From Shewanella livingstonensis (GTDB taxonomy: Bacteria > Pseudomonadota > Gammaproteobacteria > Enterobacterales > Shewanellaceae), in contig NZ_CP034015.1 of the NCBI RefSeq assembly GCF_003855395.1, positions 3,606,001 to 3,670,000 of the forward strand: a stretch of DNA of 64,000 nt. The letters are read 5' to 3'. Positions 9,422-18,858 of the stretch are shown in pieces (positions within the stretch are counted from its first letter, which is position 1; each line of letters starts with the position of its first letter). Both the position numbers and the translations under genes were made by a program. The notes under the pieces were generated by a model. It had not been told where the DNA came from. It saw only the letters and a list, made by a program, of their open reading frames with translations, and did no database searches.

Positions 9422-10033
9422 ATGACAGAGATTGATTATCAAGCTCAACATAAAAAACGCTTATCGTGGATGCCATGGTTGTATTTCTCACTTAAACCTA
9501 AACATTTAGCGTGGGCAAAACCCTGGCAAGATGCTATTCAACAGTTGTTAAGTCAGCTCGAAACCATTCATATTGGTGAACACTGTTTTATTGCCCCACA
9601 AGCGCAGCTTTTTGCTGAACCCGGTAGAGACATCAGTATGGGTAACCAATGCATGATCGGCGCAGATGTGTTTATGCATGGACCAATCACCCTAGGTAAT
9701 GAAGTGGCCATCAACCATGGCTGCAGCTTAGATGGCGGCCGTAACGGTATCAAAATAGGCGCCCAAACACGCATAGCCAATAACGTCACCATTTATGCCT
9801 TTAACCATGGCATGTCGCCTGACACACCTATTTATAAACAACCCGCGACATCAAAAGGTGTCGTGATTGGCCAAGACGTATGGATTGGCGCTCAAGCAGG
9901 TATTGTTGATGGCGTGACCATTGGAGATCATGCGGTTGTTGGCATGGGCAGCATTGTCACCAAAGATGTAGCAGACTATGCCATCGTTGCCGGCAATCCG
10001 GCGCGAGTCATTGGCGATAGACGTAACAAATAA
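9422..10033 (+). CDS. Hexapeptide-repeat acyltransferase (maltose/galactoside O-acetyltransferase-like)
   Basis: A 203-residue left-handed beta-helix acyltransferase. The hexapeptide repeats run through [36 protein letters not shown] and [37 protein letters not shown]. The ending [14 protein letters not shown] is the typical C-terminus of xenobiotic, maltose and serine O-acetyltransferase relatives. The acceptor is unknown. It begins 5 bp after the trmO stop and may be co-transcribed with it. Confidence 0.82.
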   Translation: MTEIDYQAQHKKRLSWMPWLYFSLKPKHLAWAKPWQDAIQQLLSQLETIHIGEHCFIAPQAQLFAEPGRDISMGNQCMIGADVFMHGPITLGNEVAINHGCSLDGGRNGIKIGAQTRIANNVTIYAFNHGMSPDTPIYKQPATSKGVVIGQDVWIGAQAGIVDGVTIGDHAVVGMGSIVTKDVADYAIVAGNPARVIGDRRNK

Positions 10034-10210
10034 ACTCTAGTTGAGATAACGCTAAGGGGAATCAATAAAAATGAGATTATATTAAGTCTACTATATCAAA
10101 CTTAGCATTTAAGCATCTAAAGCCTGGTTTTGAGTCGAATTAGCAGGTGACATCATTAATGCAGGTGCTAAAATGACCCTAATTCATAGCAACTATTTTG
10201 GACATTGGTA

Positions 10211-11926
10211 ATGCGAGTTAGTAAGTACCTGCTTTCAACACAAAAAGAAACCCCTGCAAATGCAGAAGTGATTAGTCATCAGTTAATGTTACGTGCCGGT
10301 ATGATCCGTCGTAATGCTTCAGGTCTCTACAGCTGGTTACCGTCAGGTTTACGTGTATTACGTAAAGTTGAAGCCATTGTGCGTGAGGAAATGAACAAAA
10401 CAGGCGCTATTGAAATTCTTATGCCGCTAGTCCAGCCTGCTGACTTATGGGTTGAAACAGGCCGCTGGGACAAATTTGGTCCTGAGTTATTGCGCTTCCA
10501 AGACCGCAATAATCGTGATTTTGTATTGGGGCCAACCCATGAAGAAGTGATCACCGATTTAGTCCGTAAAGAATTAAGCTCTTACAAGCAACTGCCGTTG
10601 ACACTTTACCAAGTACAAACTAAATTCCGTGACGAAGTTCGTCCACGTTTTGGTGTTATGCGCGCGCGTGAATTCTTGATGAAAGATGCTTATTCTTTCC
10701 ATTTAGATCAAGAGACCATGGACAGTACTTACCATGCAATGCACACTGCATACAGCAATATTCTGACCCGCATGGGCTTATCATTCCGCCCTGTGCTCGC
10801 TGACACGGGATCTATTGGCGGTAGCATGTCGCATGAATTCCATGTACTGGCTAACAGTGGTGAAGATTTAATCGCTTATTCAACAGGCAGTGACTATGCC
10901 GCCAACATTGAAAAAGCTGAATCACCAATGCCAAGCCAAACACGAGCAGAGCCAACACAAGCAATGACGTTAGTGGATACGCCTAACGCTAAAACAATTG
11001 CTGAATTGGTTGAACAGTTTGGTTTAGCAATAACCCAAACAGTAAAAACGTTAATTGTTAAAGGCGCTACAGAAGAAACACCTTTAGTGGCATTAGTTAT
11101 CCGTGGTGACCATGAGCTTAACGAAATCAAAGCCGACAAGCTTGAATTGGTTGCCTCACCGTTTGAGTTTGCTTCTGAAGCTGAAATTCGTGCAGCGGTG
11201 GGTGCAGGACCGGGTTCTATTGGGCCTATTGGCTTAACGATGCCAATCATTGTTGACTATAGTGTCACTGTAATGAGTGATTTTGCCGCGGGTGCTAACA
11301 CTGAAGACAAACATAACTTTGGTATCAACTGGGAGCGTGATTTACCTTTAGCAACCGCCGCTGACATTCGTAATGTGGTTGAAGGTGAACCAACACCGGA
11401 CGGCCTTGGCACTTATGCTATGGCTCGCGGAATTGAAGTTGGTCATATTTTTCAGTTAGGTACCAGTTACTCTACATCAATGAATGCCACCGTATTAGAC
11501 GAAAACGGTAAAGCACAATTGTTATTGATGGGATGTTACGGTGTCGGTGTGAGCCGTATTGTAGCGGCAGCCATTGAGCAAAATAACGATGACCGCGGCA
11601 TTATTTGGCCTGAAGCCATTGCACCATTCACGGTAGGTATCTTACCAATGAATATGCATAAGTCGCATCGCGTTGCTGATATTGCCGAAAAACTTTACCA
11701 AGACTTAGCGGATGCGGGTATTGAAGTATTAATGGATGACCGTAAAGAGCGTCCTGGTGTTATGTTTGCAGACATGGAACTGATTGGCTTACCGCATGTA
11801 GTGGTGATTGGCGATCGCAATATTGATGCTGGCGTATTTGAATATAAAAACCGTCGTACCGGTGAGAAACAAGACATTCCATTTGATGAAATCGTGCCAT
11901 TTTTAGTTAAGGCAGCAAAGGGTTAG
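10211..11926 (+). CDS. proS: Prolyl-tRNA synthetase (bacterial ProS with editing domain)
   Basis: Charges tRNA-Pro with proline. Class II motifs are visible: the N-terminal [49 protein letters not shown], motif 2 ([26 protein letters not shown]), an insertion with the YbaK-like cis-editing domain (about residues 225-390), and motif 3 ([30 protein letters not shown]). The frame can be extended to a TTG at 10205, but the ATG at 10211 matches the conserved start MRxSxYLLST. At 571 aa it has the usual length. It is the last gene of the rcsF-trmO-proS neighbourhood. Confidence 0.97.
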   Translation: MRVSKYLLSTQKETPANAEVISHQLMLRAGMIRRNASGLYSWLPSGLRVLRKVEAIVREEMNKTGAIEILMPLVQPADLWVETGRWDKFGPELLRFQDRNNRDFVLGPTHEEVITDLVRKELSSYKQLPLTLYQVQTKFRDEVRPRFGVMRAREFLMKDAYSFHLDQETMDSTYHAMHTAYSNILTRMGLSFRPVLADTGSIGGSMSHEFHVLANSGEDLIAYSTGSDYAANIEKAESPMPSQTRAEPTQAMTLVDTPNAKTIAELVEQFGLAITQTVKTLIVKGATEETPLVALVIRGDHELNEIKADKLELVASPFEFASEAEIRAAVGAGPGSIGPIGLTMPIIVDYSVTVMSDFAAGANTEDKHNFGINWERDLPLATAADIRNVVEGEPTPDGLGTYAMARGIEVGHIFQLGTSYSTSMNATVLDENGKAQLLLMGCYGVGVSRIVAAAIEQNNDDRGIIWPEAIAPFTVGILPMNMHKSHRVADIAEKLYQDLADAGIEVLMDDRKERPGVMFADMELIGLPHVVVIGDRNIDAGVFEYKNRRTGEKQDIPFDEIVPFLVKAAKG

Positions 11927-11972
11927 TTAATCGCACTACGATTATAATATCTTAAAATATAATATCTTAAAA

Positions 11973-11997
11973 TCGCACCTATTTAGGTGCGTTTTTT
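11973..11997 (+). terminator. Terminator after proS (possibly bidirectional)
   Basis: CGCACCT-ATTT-AGGTGCG followed by TTTTTT. The opposite strand faces the histidine kinase gene and has a weaker T run. A short direct repeat (ATAATATCTTAAA, twice) lies immediately upstream. Confidence 0.85.
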
Positions 11998-12014
11998 ATT
12001 GAGGTGAACAATCT

Positions 12015-13379
12015 TTACTCGATGCTTTTGATATAAATATCAACTTCAAAACCTTGATTAAGCCCTGAAACAATTTCAATCCGACCACCCAATTTCTGCG
12101 TCACCAAGTTATGTACAATAGACATGCCTAAACCCGTACCACCAATATTGCGTGCTGTAGTAAAAAAGGGTTCAAATATCTTACTTTTAACGTTTTCACT
12201 TAATCCTATCCCATTGTCTTTATAAAACATTTTAATTTCATCAGCGCATATTTCGGCGCCTAATAAAATCCTTTTTTGGCCAATAAAGTCACTGGGGAAA
12301 GCATGTCTAAAGCAATTAGAAACAAGATTAGTAAAAATTTGTGCAATCGCACCAGGATAAGAATGAATATACAGTTCAGGGCTTATTTGAATATCCAGTT
12401 GAATACCTTGTTTACGCGTCAATGGTCTTAATGGCGATGAGATTTGGGCTAAATACTCGGTTAAATTGACGTATTCTTTTTCGAGGATCAATTGATCTGC
12501 GGCGGTGCGTTTAAAGTTATGCACCAGCTCTGCTGCTCGCGATAAATTACGTTCAATAAGATACAGTCCATCGGTTAATGTCTCGATAAACTCTTCAAAG
12601 TCTTGTTGAGAAAGATCGCTTGCAACAAAGCGTTTTTTAATTTTATTAAGCTCATCTATACAATGACTTGTAGACGTAACAGAGATACCGAGTGGAGTAT
12701 TAACTTCATGCGCGACGCCCGCAACAAGATTACCCAACGCAGCTAGCTTTTCATTTTCAATTAACATCGCTTGAGTTGACTGTAAATCGTTAATCGCTTT
12801 TTTCAGTTCTGCAGTTCTGTTATCCACTTCAGACTCTAACGCAGTATTAATCGTTTCCAGTTTTATTTGATAAGCTTTGACTTTTTTAGCATTGACCGCC
12901 CGTCCGTACAAATCAGCTAAAGAACTCACAAATGCTTGCTCGTCGTGGCTCCAATGCCTCTGCCCTCCTTTATATTCACAGCAGATAATCCCAATCATCT
13001 TACCGGCATGCCTAATAGGGCTATCCAGCATGGCGGTTATTGCATTAGGACGTAAATAAATATCGGCGAACTCACATGTCGCAGCATCGGTAATAGCATC
13101 ACTAGCAGCAATAATTCTTTCGGTATCAAGGGCATTAAAATAACTAGGGAACTGAGAACGGGTTAAAGTAATATTATTTAGCTTAGTTTGATTATCAATT
13201 AATATGAAACAATCAATTGACTGATTATCTTCAGTTAATAACCAAATACCGGCTCTACCAATATTAAGGCCACGACATACAGATTTAATGATCAATTTAG
13301 ATGCTAGATCTAAATCACCTAAATCAATTAATTCAGATTGGCTAACTTCTAACAACACACGTTCAAGAATTGGATTCAT
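12015..13379 (-). CDS. GAF-domain sensor histidine kinase
   Basis: A 454-residue cytoplasmic kinase with no membrane segment. An N-terminal GAF-like domain (about residues 10-165) is followed by a coiled coil (KLETINTALESEVDNRTAELKKAINDLQSTQAML). The dimerisation/phosphoacceptor helix contains GNLVAGVAHEVNTPLG, with His224. The ATPase domain shows FTNLVSNCFRHAF (N box), DNGIGL (G1) and GGTGLGMSIVHNLV (G2). The gene lies 31 bp after the HD-GYP response regulator, so the two probably form one signalling pair. The signal sensed is not apparent. Confidence 0.9.
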   Translation of the reverse strand: MNPILERVLLEVSQSELIDLGDLDLASKLIIKSVCRGLNIGRAGIWLLTEDNQSIDCFILIDNQTKLNNITLTRSQFPSYFNALDTERIIAASDAITDAATCEFADIYLRPNAITAMLDSPIRHAGKMIGIICCEYKGGQRHWSHDEQAFVSSLADLYGRAVNAKKVKAYQIKLETINTALESEVDNRTAELKKAINDLQSTQAMLIENEKLAALGNLVAGVAHEVNTPLGISVTSTSHCIDELNKIKKRFVASDLSQQDFEEFIETLTDGLYLIERNLSRAAELVHNFKRTAADQLILEKEYVNLTEYLAQISSPLRPLTRKQGIQLDIQISPELYIHSYPGAIAQIFTNLVSNCFRHAFPSDFIGQKRILLGAEICADEIKMFYKDNGIGLSENVKSKIFEPFFTTARNIGGTGLGMSIVHNLVTQKLGGRIEIVSGLNQGFEVDIYIKSIE

Positions 13380-13410
13380 ATTGGATAATTTTCATTTATT
13401 AATCGATCGA

Positions 13411-14949
13411 TTAATCTGGCATTTGCTGCTGAATCGCTACAAATTGACTCAATAATACCAAACTGGCAGTACACATTTCAGGGTCAAATTGTTTACCTGA
13501 CTGCTCGATTAAATAGTCTTTTACGTTTTCCTCAGTCCAAGCCTCTTTGTAACTGCGTTTTGAAAGCAAGGCATCAATCACATCGACGATGGCCATTATA
13601 CGACCTTCAACCGGTATTGCATTCCCCACTAATCCACGAGGATAGCCATTACCGTCCCAACGTTCATGATGAGTGTAAGCTATACGCCCACCCATTTTGG
13701 CAATAATACGATTCGATGCCGCAAGTAAGTTGTAACCTTTTTCAGCATGGGTTTTCATGATCTCCCATTCTTCAGCGGTCAATTTTCCTGGTTTGTGTAA
13801 AATACTTTCTGGAATACCAATTTTACCCACATCATGCAAAGGGGCGGCATAACGCATCGTTTCAACAAAATCATCACTCATACCAATATATGCAGCCAAC
13901 ATTTCACTCATAACAGCCACTCGCCTAACATGAGCACCGGTTTCTTTACTGCGTTGCTCAATTGCATCGCCAATAATGAGAATCAGCTCACGCTGAGTTT
14001 GTTGGACATTTTCTTTGCTGGAAAGGTTTTCAAAGGTCAAACTGACATTCGCAGCAAATAACTCGAGAATCCTCACTTGCAGTGTTGTTAATGCAGTATC
14101 GTGCTGAAGATATAAAATACTGGTGACGTCTCGGCCAAACTTATAAAAGCCTACATAAATATTGTCGTGAACTATCGACTTACCAAGGCTAATAGCTTCA
14201 ATAATATACTCTTTAACTTCACCCGGTAATGATTCGACATTGTCAATTTCACGATAACTGACCATATCGCCAGTGGCAGCCAGTAAATTCATGTGAGTAT
14301 CTTGGTATAGATCTTCACGAAAACTAGTTAAATAGAGTGCAGAATTATTTAGATTCAGTAACTGTAATGTTTGCTCAAGTACGGCGCTACCAAAATTATG
14401 CAGTGTATTGCTTAATAATACTGAAGAAGAGGCTTCAATCACTTTCTCCATACCGCGTTGGCTTTGTTCAATGGTTTTAATGTCACGATATGAGCGCAAA
14501 GAAGTATAAACACATGATTTTAGCTTAGTGGCAGTTAATTCCGTTTTAGCCTTGTAATCATTAATATCAAACTCTCTAATCACCCTTTCTTCCGGAGCAC
14601 AACCAGGCTGCCCCGTTCTAAGAATAATCCGTGTGCTGTGATTGTGTAATTCATTACGAATACGTTCAACTAAATCAAGACCAGCTTGATCGTTTTCCAT
14701 TACCACATCAATGAATGCAAGCGCGATGTCTGGCTCGTCACGTAATAAGGCAAACCCTTCTTCAGCACTAAAACTGGAATAGAAAGCGAGCTTTTTACCG
14801 TCAAGTTCGAAATGGCTCAATGCAAATTTGGTTACATCATGGATACCTAACTCGTCATCAATAATGGCAATTTTCCATGGCGCAAGTAGTGTTACTTTAC
14901 TTGCAGCATCATCAAGCGGTATTGCCGATTTTTTTTTAAAAAAAGCCAC
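13411..14949 (-). CDS. Response regulator with DUF3369 and HD-GYP phosphodiesterase domains
   Basis: A 512-residue protein likely to degrade cyclic di-GMP when phosphorylated. The N-terminal receiver domain has IIDDE and phospho-acceptor Asp81 (AFIDVV). A DUF3369 sensor-like region follows (about 150-320). The C-terminal HD-GYP domain is complete: HVRRVAVMSEML, PLHDVGKIGIPESILHKPGKL (His372-Asp373), KTHAEKGYNLL, HHERWDGNGYPRGL (with GYP) and DVIDALLSKRSYK. The start is GTG with AAGGA 6 nt upstream. It is the first gene of a two-gene unit with the GAF histidine kinase. Confidence 0.93.
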   Translation of the reverse strand: MAFFKKKSAIPLDDAASKVTLLAPWKIAIIDDELGIHDVTKFALSHFELDGKKLAFYSSFSAEEGFALLRDEPDIALAFIDVVMENDQAGLDLVERIRNELHNHSTRIILRTGQPGCAPEERVIREFDINDYKAKTELTATKLKSCVYTSLRSYRDIKTIEQSQRGMEKVIEASSSVLLSNTLHNFGSAVLEQTLQLLNLNNSALYLTSFREDLYQDTHMNLLAATGDMVSYREIDNVESLPGEVKEYIIEAISLGKSIVHDNIYVGFYKFGRDVTSILYLQHDTALTTLQVRILELFAANVSLTFENLSSKENVQQTQRELILIIGDAIEQRSKETGAHVRRVAVMSEMLAAYIGMSDDFVETMRYAAPLHDVGKIGIPESILHKPGKLTAEEWEIMKTHAEKGYNLLAASNRIIAKMGGRIAYTHHERWDGNGYPRGLVGNAIPVEGRIMAIVDVIDALLSKRSYKEAWTEENVKDYLIEQSGKQFDPEMCTASLVLLSQFVAIQQQMPD

Positions 14950-15304
14950 ATGTCATCCTTAAAGTTGAATATAAACCGAATAATGTAGATAAAAACATGG
15001 TAATCGAAAAATAAATATACAACCTATGATGACCTTATTGATTAGTTATCGCACTTTGAATCATTAAAAACTATACGAATAAAATAACACTGTAGATCTC
15101 ATCATTACTTTAGATATCTTGCTGTGCAATGGCACTCATGGTCAACTTTTATTTATTCATTTTGATAGGTTAGCATCAACAGTAGACAGCACTAAATTGA
15201 TGCATAGGCAATAAATAGCATAGTCGACTTATTGGTAACTGGTGTATAACTTAAAAAGAATCCATACTAGAATTAAGCATAATTAACAGATCAAAGGATA
15301 GAGA
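14950..15304. other. Intergenic region, divergent promoters
   Basis: This 355-bp AT-rich stretch lies between the HD-GYP gene (leftward) and the patatin-like gene (rightward). No repeat, terminator or recognisable operator was found. Confidence 0.4.
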
Positions 15305-16438
15305 TTGTCAGTATCAACAGCATTGGTTTTAGGTGGTGGTGGCGCCAGAGCCGCTTATCAAATAGGCGTATTAAAAGCACTAGTGCAATTTTATCCCCGC
15401 AACCATAATGTCCCATTTGATATTATTTGTGGAACATCTGCAGGCGCTATTAACGCAGTATCGCTGGCAACCCACGCATCTTGCTTTCATTTAGCCATAA
15501 AAAAACTTGATTGGGTGTGGCGTCATTTTGAAACCCATAAAGTCTACCGCGCTTCCATACCTCAAGTGTTGAGACATTTAGGACGAATGGCAATTAAGGG
15601 CTTACAAGATGACAGAGTGAGCACTGATGCTGCCAGCCTTCTTGATAATCAGCCCTTACGAGAGTTGCTAAATAATCTTATTGATTTTAAAAGAATTGAC
15701 CGCAATATCGGTAATAATGCACTTAAAGCAATCAGTATCGACGCCTCGTGCTACAACAATTCACGCTCATATAGTTTTTATCAAGGCAATGAACATATTG
15801 AAGATTGGCAACGAGCAAGACGAGTCGGTATACGTAGTTTATTAAATACCGAACACTTACTCGCAAGCTCCGCTATTCCAATGGTGTTTCCATCGATCAA
15901 GCTTAATCAAGCTTATTATGGTGATGGTTCTGTACATCAATTGTCGCCATTATCCAGTCCGATCCATCTTGGTGCTAATAAAATATTTGTGATTAACTTA
16001 GACAGTCCACACAAACAGTTCCCCATCGAATTTGAATATCACCCTAAAACGGCAACTATTGCAGGCCATTTATTAGACACTATTTTCTCGGACACATTAA
16101 ACAGTGATTTAGAACGTTTGCAAAGGATCAATGACACCTTATCAAGGATATCTGCAACAGACCAAGAAACATTAAACTTGCGACATATAGAAACATTAGT
16201 GATTAAACCCAGCCAAGATTTAAGCCGAATTGCTGAAAGATTTTATGATGACATGCCATTTGCAATCAAAACCTTATTGAAATTTTTTGGCATTAATCGA
16301 CAATCAGACTCGAGTATTGTGTCATATCTATTATTCCAAAAAAGCTACACGACGACCTTAATTGATTTAGGTTACCAAGATGCAATGGACAGAATTGACG
16401 AAATAAAACAATTTTTTGATATCCCGACTAAAGTTTAA
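15305..16438 (+). CDS. Patatin-like phospholipase family protein
   Basis: A 377-residue predicted lipid acyl hydrolase. It shows the patatin oxyanion-hole block GGGGARAAYQIGVLKAL (residues 10-26), the nucleophile elbow GTSAG with Ser45, and the dyad aspartate in YYGDGSVHQLSP (Asp207). The usual DG[AG] is DGS here, a mild deviation. The C-terminal 150 residues resemble the DUF3336-free bacterial patatins with no second domain I can name. No signal peptide is present, so it is cytoplasmic or an effector. The start is TTG, 4 nt after AAAGGATAGAGA. Confidence 0.87.
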   Translation: MSVSTALVLGGGGARAAYQIGVLKALVQFYPRNHNVPFDIICGTSAGAINAVSLATHASCFHLAIKKLDWVWRHFETHKVYRASIPQVLRHLGRMAIKGLQDDRVSTDAASLLDNQPLRELLNNLIDFKRIDRNIGNNALKAISIDASCYNNSRSYSFYQGNEHIEDWQRARRVGIRSLLNTEHLLASSAIPMVFPSIKLNQAYYGDGSVHQLSPLSSPIHLGANKIFVINLDSPHKQFPIEFEYHPKTATIAGHLLDTIFSDTLNSDLERLQRINDTLSRISATDQETLNLRHIETLVIKPSQDLSRIAERFYDDMPFAIKTLLKFFGINRQSDSSIVSYLLFQKSYTTTLIDLGYQDAMDRIDEIKQFFDIPTKV

Positions 16439-16699
16439 CCGTTGAGGCTCAAAATCTATGATATACCTATATTATTACATCAGGGTGGTTGATGATAAAA
16501 GTACAAGTATATTATCGTTATCTATACTGAAGTAACCCTCACCATATCTCGTTAACGTAAGTCAGATAACAGAATCTATATAGTCACACTTATTATTAAT
16601 GGTGCCTATTATTGATTTTTTATTATTGAATAGAGACTTATAACACCACAACTGCCGAGCATTACATGCGCGACAATTTTGTATCTAAAAGGATTTTAG

Positions 16700-17131
16700 A
16701 TGAAAATTTTATGGTTAGTTCTCGTATTCATAATTGTTGGCTGCGACAAACACGACAGCCCCAACATTGATATAGCAACCAGCAGTAAAACAACTTTGCA
16801 ATGGCAAGGTGTATATCATGCCGTTTTTCCGTGCCCGAGTTGTGATGGAATGGATACGACCCTCGAACTCATCCCACCTAATAAATACACTATCCATACC
16901 ATCCGCTTAGGCAGCGACCCAAGCCCTTATCGAGGTAGTGGCAGCTTTAAATGGGATCAAACGGGTAATATTATTATTTTAGATCGTGGCCATATTTATC
17001 ACGTTTATACAGACCATTTATATTTATTAGATGTGAAATTTCAGCGAATTAAAGGTCCTGACGCACAAAAATATAGGGTTGATAAAATTGAAGGTTTAGG
17101 TCAGCAAGCAACGATACCAACGGCTAAATAA
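16700..17131 (+). CDS. NlpE-like lipoprotein (N-terminal domain only)
   Basis: A 143-residue lipoprotein with lipobox IIVGC (Cys15). The mature region [35 protein letters not shown] matches the NlpE N-terminal domain: WxGxYxGxxPCxxCxGI, CxxC motif, then a beta-barrel. E. coli NlpE takes part in surface sensing and copper resistance through Cpx, but has a second OB-fold domain that is absent here, so this is a short NlpE_N homologue. The gene is isolated. AAAAGGA precedes the ATG. Confidence 0.8.
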   Translation: MKILWLVLVFIIVGCDKHDSPNIDIATSSKTTLQWQGVYHAVFPCPSCDGMDTTLELIPPNKYTIHTIRLGSDPSPYRGSGSFKWDQTGNIIILDRGHIYHVYTDHLYLLDVKFQRIKGPDAQKYRVDKIEGLGQQATIPTAK

Positions 17132-17163
17132 CCCCAATAACAAACCTGCTTAAAGATAGTTTG

Positions 17164-17478
17164 ATGAGAAAAGGCATTTTATTAGCAGGAGGTTCAGGCA
17201 CTCAGCTATACCCTATCACCCAGGTGGTTTGTAAACAGCTATTGCCCATTTACGACAAACCGATGGTTTATTATCCACTAAGCGCTCTAATACAAGTAGG
17301 TATTACTGACATCTTAGTCATTTTTACTCCTACATATCTGCCTCTTTTTAAGTCACTATTGCTGTCACTATTGATGCCACTATTGCACAACGTTCATCAA
17401 TTACAACACGCATTGCAATCATTAAGTAGCACCTCTTGCACAACCCCATTTGGTTACCATGTTGCTAAGTCTCAATGA
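17164..17478 (+). pseudogene. rmlA/rfbA remnant (glucose-1-phosphate thymidylyltransferase, truncated)
   Basis: The first ~60 codons ([55 protein letters not shown]) are plainly the start of RmlA, which makes dTDP-glucose for dTDP-rhamnose. After that the frame runs into a low-complexity stretch with three 12-bp repeats (17353-17388) and stops at ~104 codons against the usual ~290. The key GGSGTRL arginine has become glutamine. The domain that binds sugar and closes the active site is missing, so this cannot be functional. Its TGA overlaps the ATG of the rmlD remnant (ATGA). Confidence 0.85.
17353..17388 (+). repeat. Three 12-bp tandem repeats in the rmlA remnant
   Basis: Three consecutive units of the form (T/C)CACTATTGxxx. 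They lie where RmlA homology stops, which suggests repeat expansion or a deletion scar. Confidence 0.7.
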
Positions 17479-18379
17479 AAATTTTAACCTTCGGTCAAAC
17501 AGGCCAATTAGCACGAGCTTTAAAACGAACACTTCCTAACACGGTGGAACTAATACAGCTCAACCATCAACAAGTTGATATCACACAGTCACAACAAATT
17601 ATCGATGCATTGGCTTATTATCGGCCAGATATTATTATTAACTGCGCCGCATTTACCAATGTTGAAGAAGCCGAGGTAAACCCTGAATCCGCGATAAAAA
17701 CCAATGTGTTAGCCGTTGAATATATGGCTAAAGCGGCGATTACTTATGGCATCAAGCTAATTCAATTATCGACAGATTATGTGTTCGATGGGCGATCTTC
17801 AATACCTTACACTGTGGTTCAAAAACCATTGGCACTCAATGCTTATGGACAATCAAAATTACTCGCAGAAGAAACACTACTGAGTTATCAATCACCCCTA
17901 TTTGTATTGTACGAACATCTTGGCTTTATCATCACAGTGGCAATAATTTTGTCACAACGATGCTGAAGTTAATGTCACTGTCTCATGATCAGGCTTCGAT
18001 AGGTTCAAGCGAAAACAACCCTATTAATATTGTAAATGACCAAATCGGTAGTCCGACAATGATTGACGATCTTGCACGTTTTTTGTGGAAACTGTGTTCA
18101 CAAAAACAATGGGTGCCTATTTACCATTGGAGTGATGCAGGAATATGCACTTGGTATGAGTTTGCACAAGCCATAAAACAACATGGCATTGCAGCAGGGT
18201 TATTACATCAACCGATTTATTTACGCCCAACAACCTCAAAACAATATGCATCAAGGGTCACTAGGCCACCATTTAGTGCATTAGACAGCCATTTATCACA
18301 AACTATTGCTACACAAAAAACCTGGCAACAACAATTAACCTTATGCCTGAATGAGCTGGCACAGAGTAAAAATGGCTAA
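17475..18379 (+). pseudogene. rmlD/rfbD with a frameshift (dTDP-4-dehydrorhamnose reductase)
   Basis: Two overlapping frames together give a full-length RmlD. The first (17475-17966) holds the Rossmann start ILTFGQTGQLARAL, NCAAFTNVEEAE, LSTDYVFDG and the catalytic YGQSK. The second holds RTSWLYHHSGNNFVTTMLKLMSL, NDQIGSPT, STWYEFA-like CTWYEFAQAI and the C-terminal RPPFSALDS. The frames join if two bases (TA at 17910-17911) are removed, restoring FVLRTSW. A +2 insertion, or equivalently a one-base loss, has therefore inactivated the gene. The catalytic core is otherwise well kept, so decay looks recent unless it is a sequencing error. Confidence 0.88.
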
Positions 18380-18531
18380 TTTACTGACAAATATTCAATT
18401 GTCATATCAATGTCATTTTTACATGCAATAATTTTTACCATCAAGGATTAAATATTTCGCTTTAGCTTACTATTAACTTTAGGTAAAAAGAAGCTGTACC
18501 AACACAGGTACCGCTATCTGGAATGTTGAAA

Positions 18532-18693
18532 ATGTCACACTCATTTGAATTTGATGAAGATGATGCGCCATGGGGCGATAACATCAAGGGAAAACCAAAG
18601 TCGAAAAAAGTAAAACAACGCCGCCGTGATACTAAGCGACGTTTTTTTGACGATAATGCAGAAATGGAGTTCGCACCTGCTAAGTGGAAATAA
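18532..18693 (+). CDS. Small acidic/basic protein of 53 aa, unknown function
   Basis: An unlisted short gene reading MSHSFEFDEDDAPWGDN, then a strongly basic middle (KGKPKSKKVKQRRRDTKRR) and FFDDNAEMEFAPAKWK. GGA 8 nt before the ATG at 18532 makes it the likely start, with an earlier in-frame ATG at 18523 too close to the same site. A strong terminator follows at 18721. The clean charge partition (acidic N-terminus, basic core, aromatic C-terminus) and the flanking signals argue for a real gene. The basic tract suggests nucleic-acid or ribosome binding, which is inference. I cannot assign a family. Confidence 0.6.
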   Translation: MSHSFEFDEDDAPWGDNIKGKPKSKKVKQRRRDTKRRFFDDNAEMEFAPAKWK

Positions 18694-18720
18694 TTTAACA
18701 GGATTGTCTCATCAAGTTTA

Positions 18721-18750
18721 AAAAGCAAGTTGCCTGCAACTTGCTTTTTT
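18721..18750 (+). terminator. Terminator after the 53-aa gene, probably bidirectional
   Basis: AAAAGCAAGTTG-CCTG-CAACTTGCTTTT with six T. The reverse strand also ends in a T run and could terminate mgtE. Confidence 0.92.
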
Positions 18751-18858
18751 GTTGACAAAAAAATAGCCTCGAGCAATTCAAGACTATTTAAGCAAACTGA
18801 TTTATTGCAGATATTCGATCGATATAACGTGACCAATGAGTGGTTAAAGCATTTCTGT

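Noticed and set aside
11943..11971. Direct repeat ATAATATCTTAAA after proS
   Set aside because: Two short AT-rich copies only; too short and low in complexity to suggest a CRISPR or mobile element.
18462..18836. 124-codon minus-strand frame
   Set aside because: It is antisense to the 53-codon gene and its terminator and has no protein-like pattern or ribosome-binding site.
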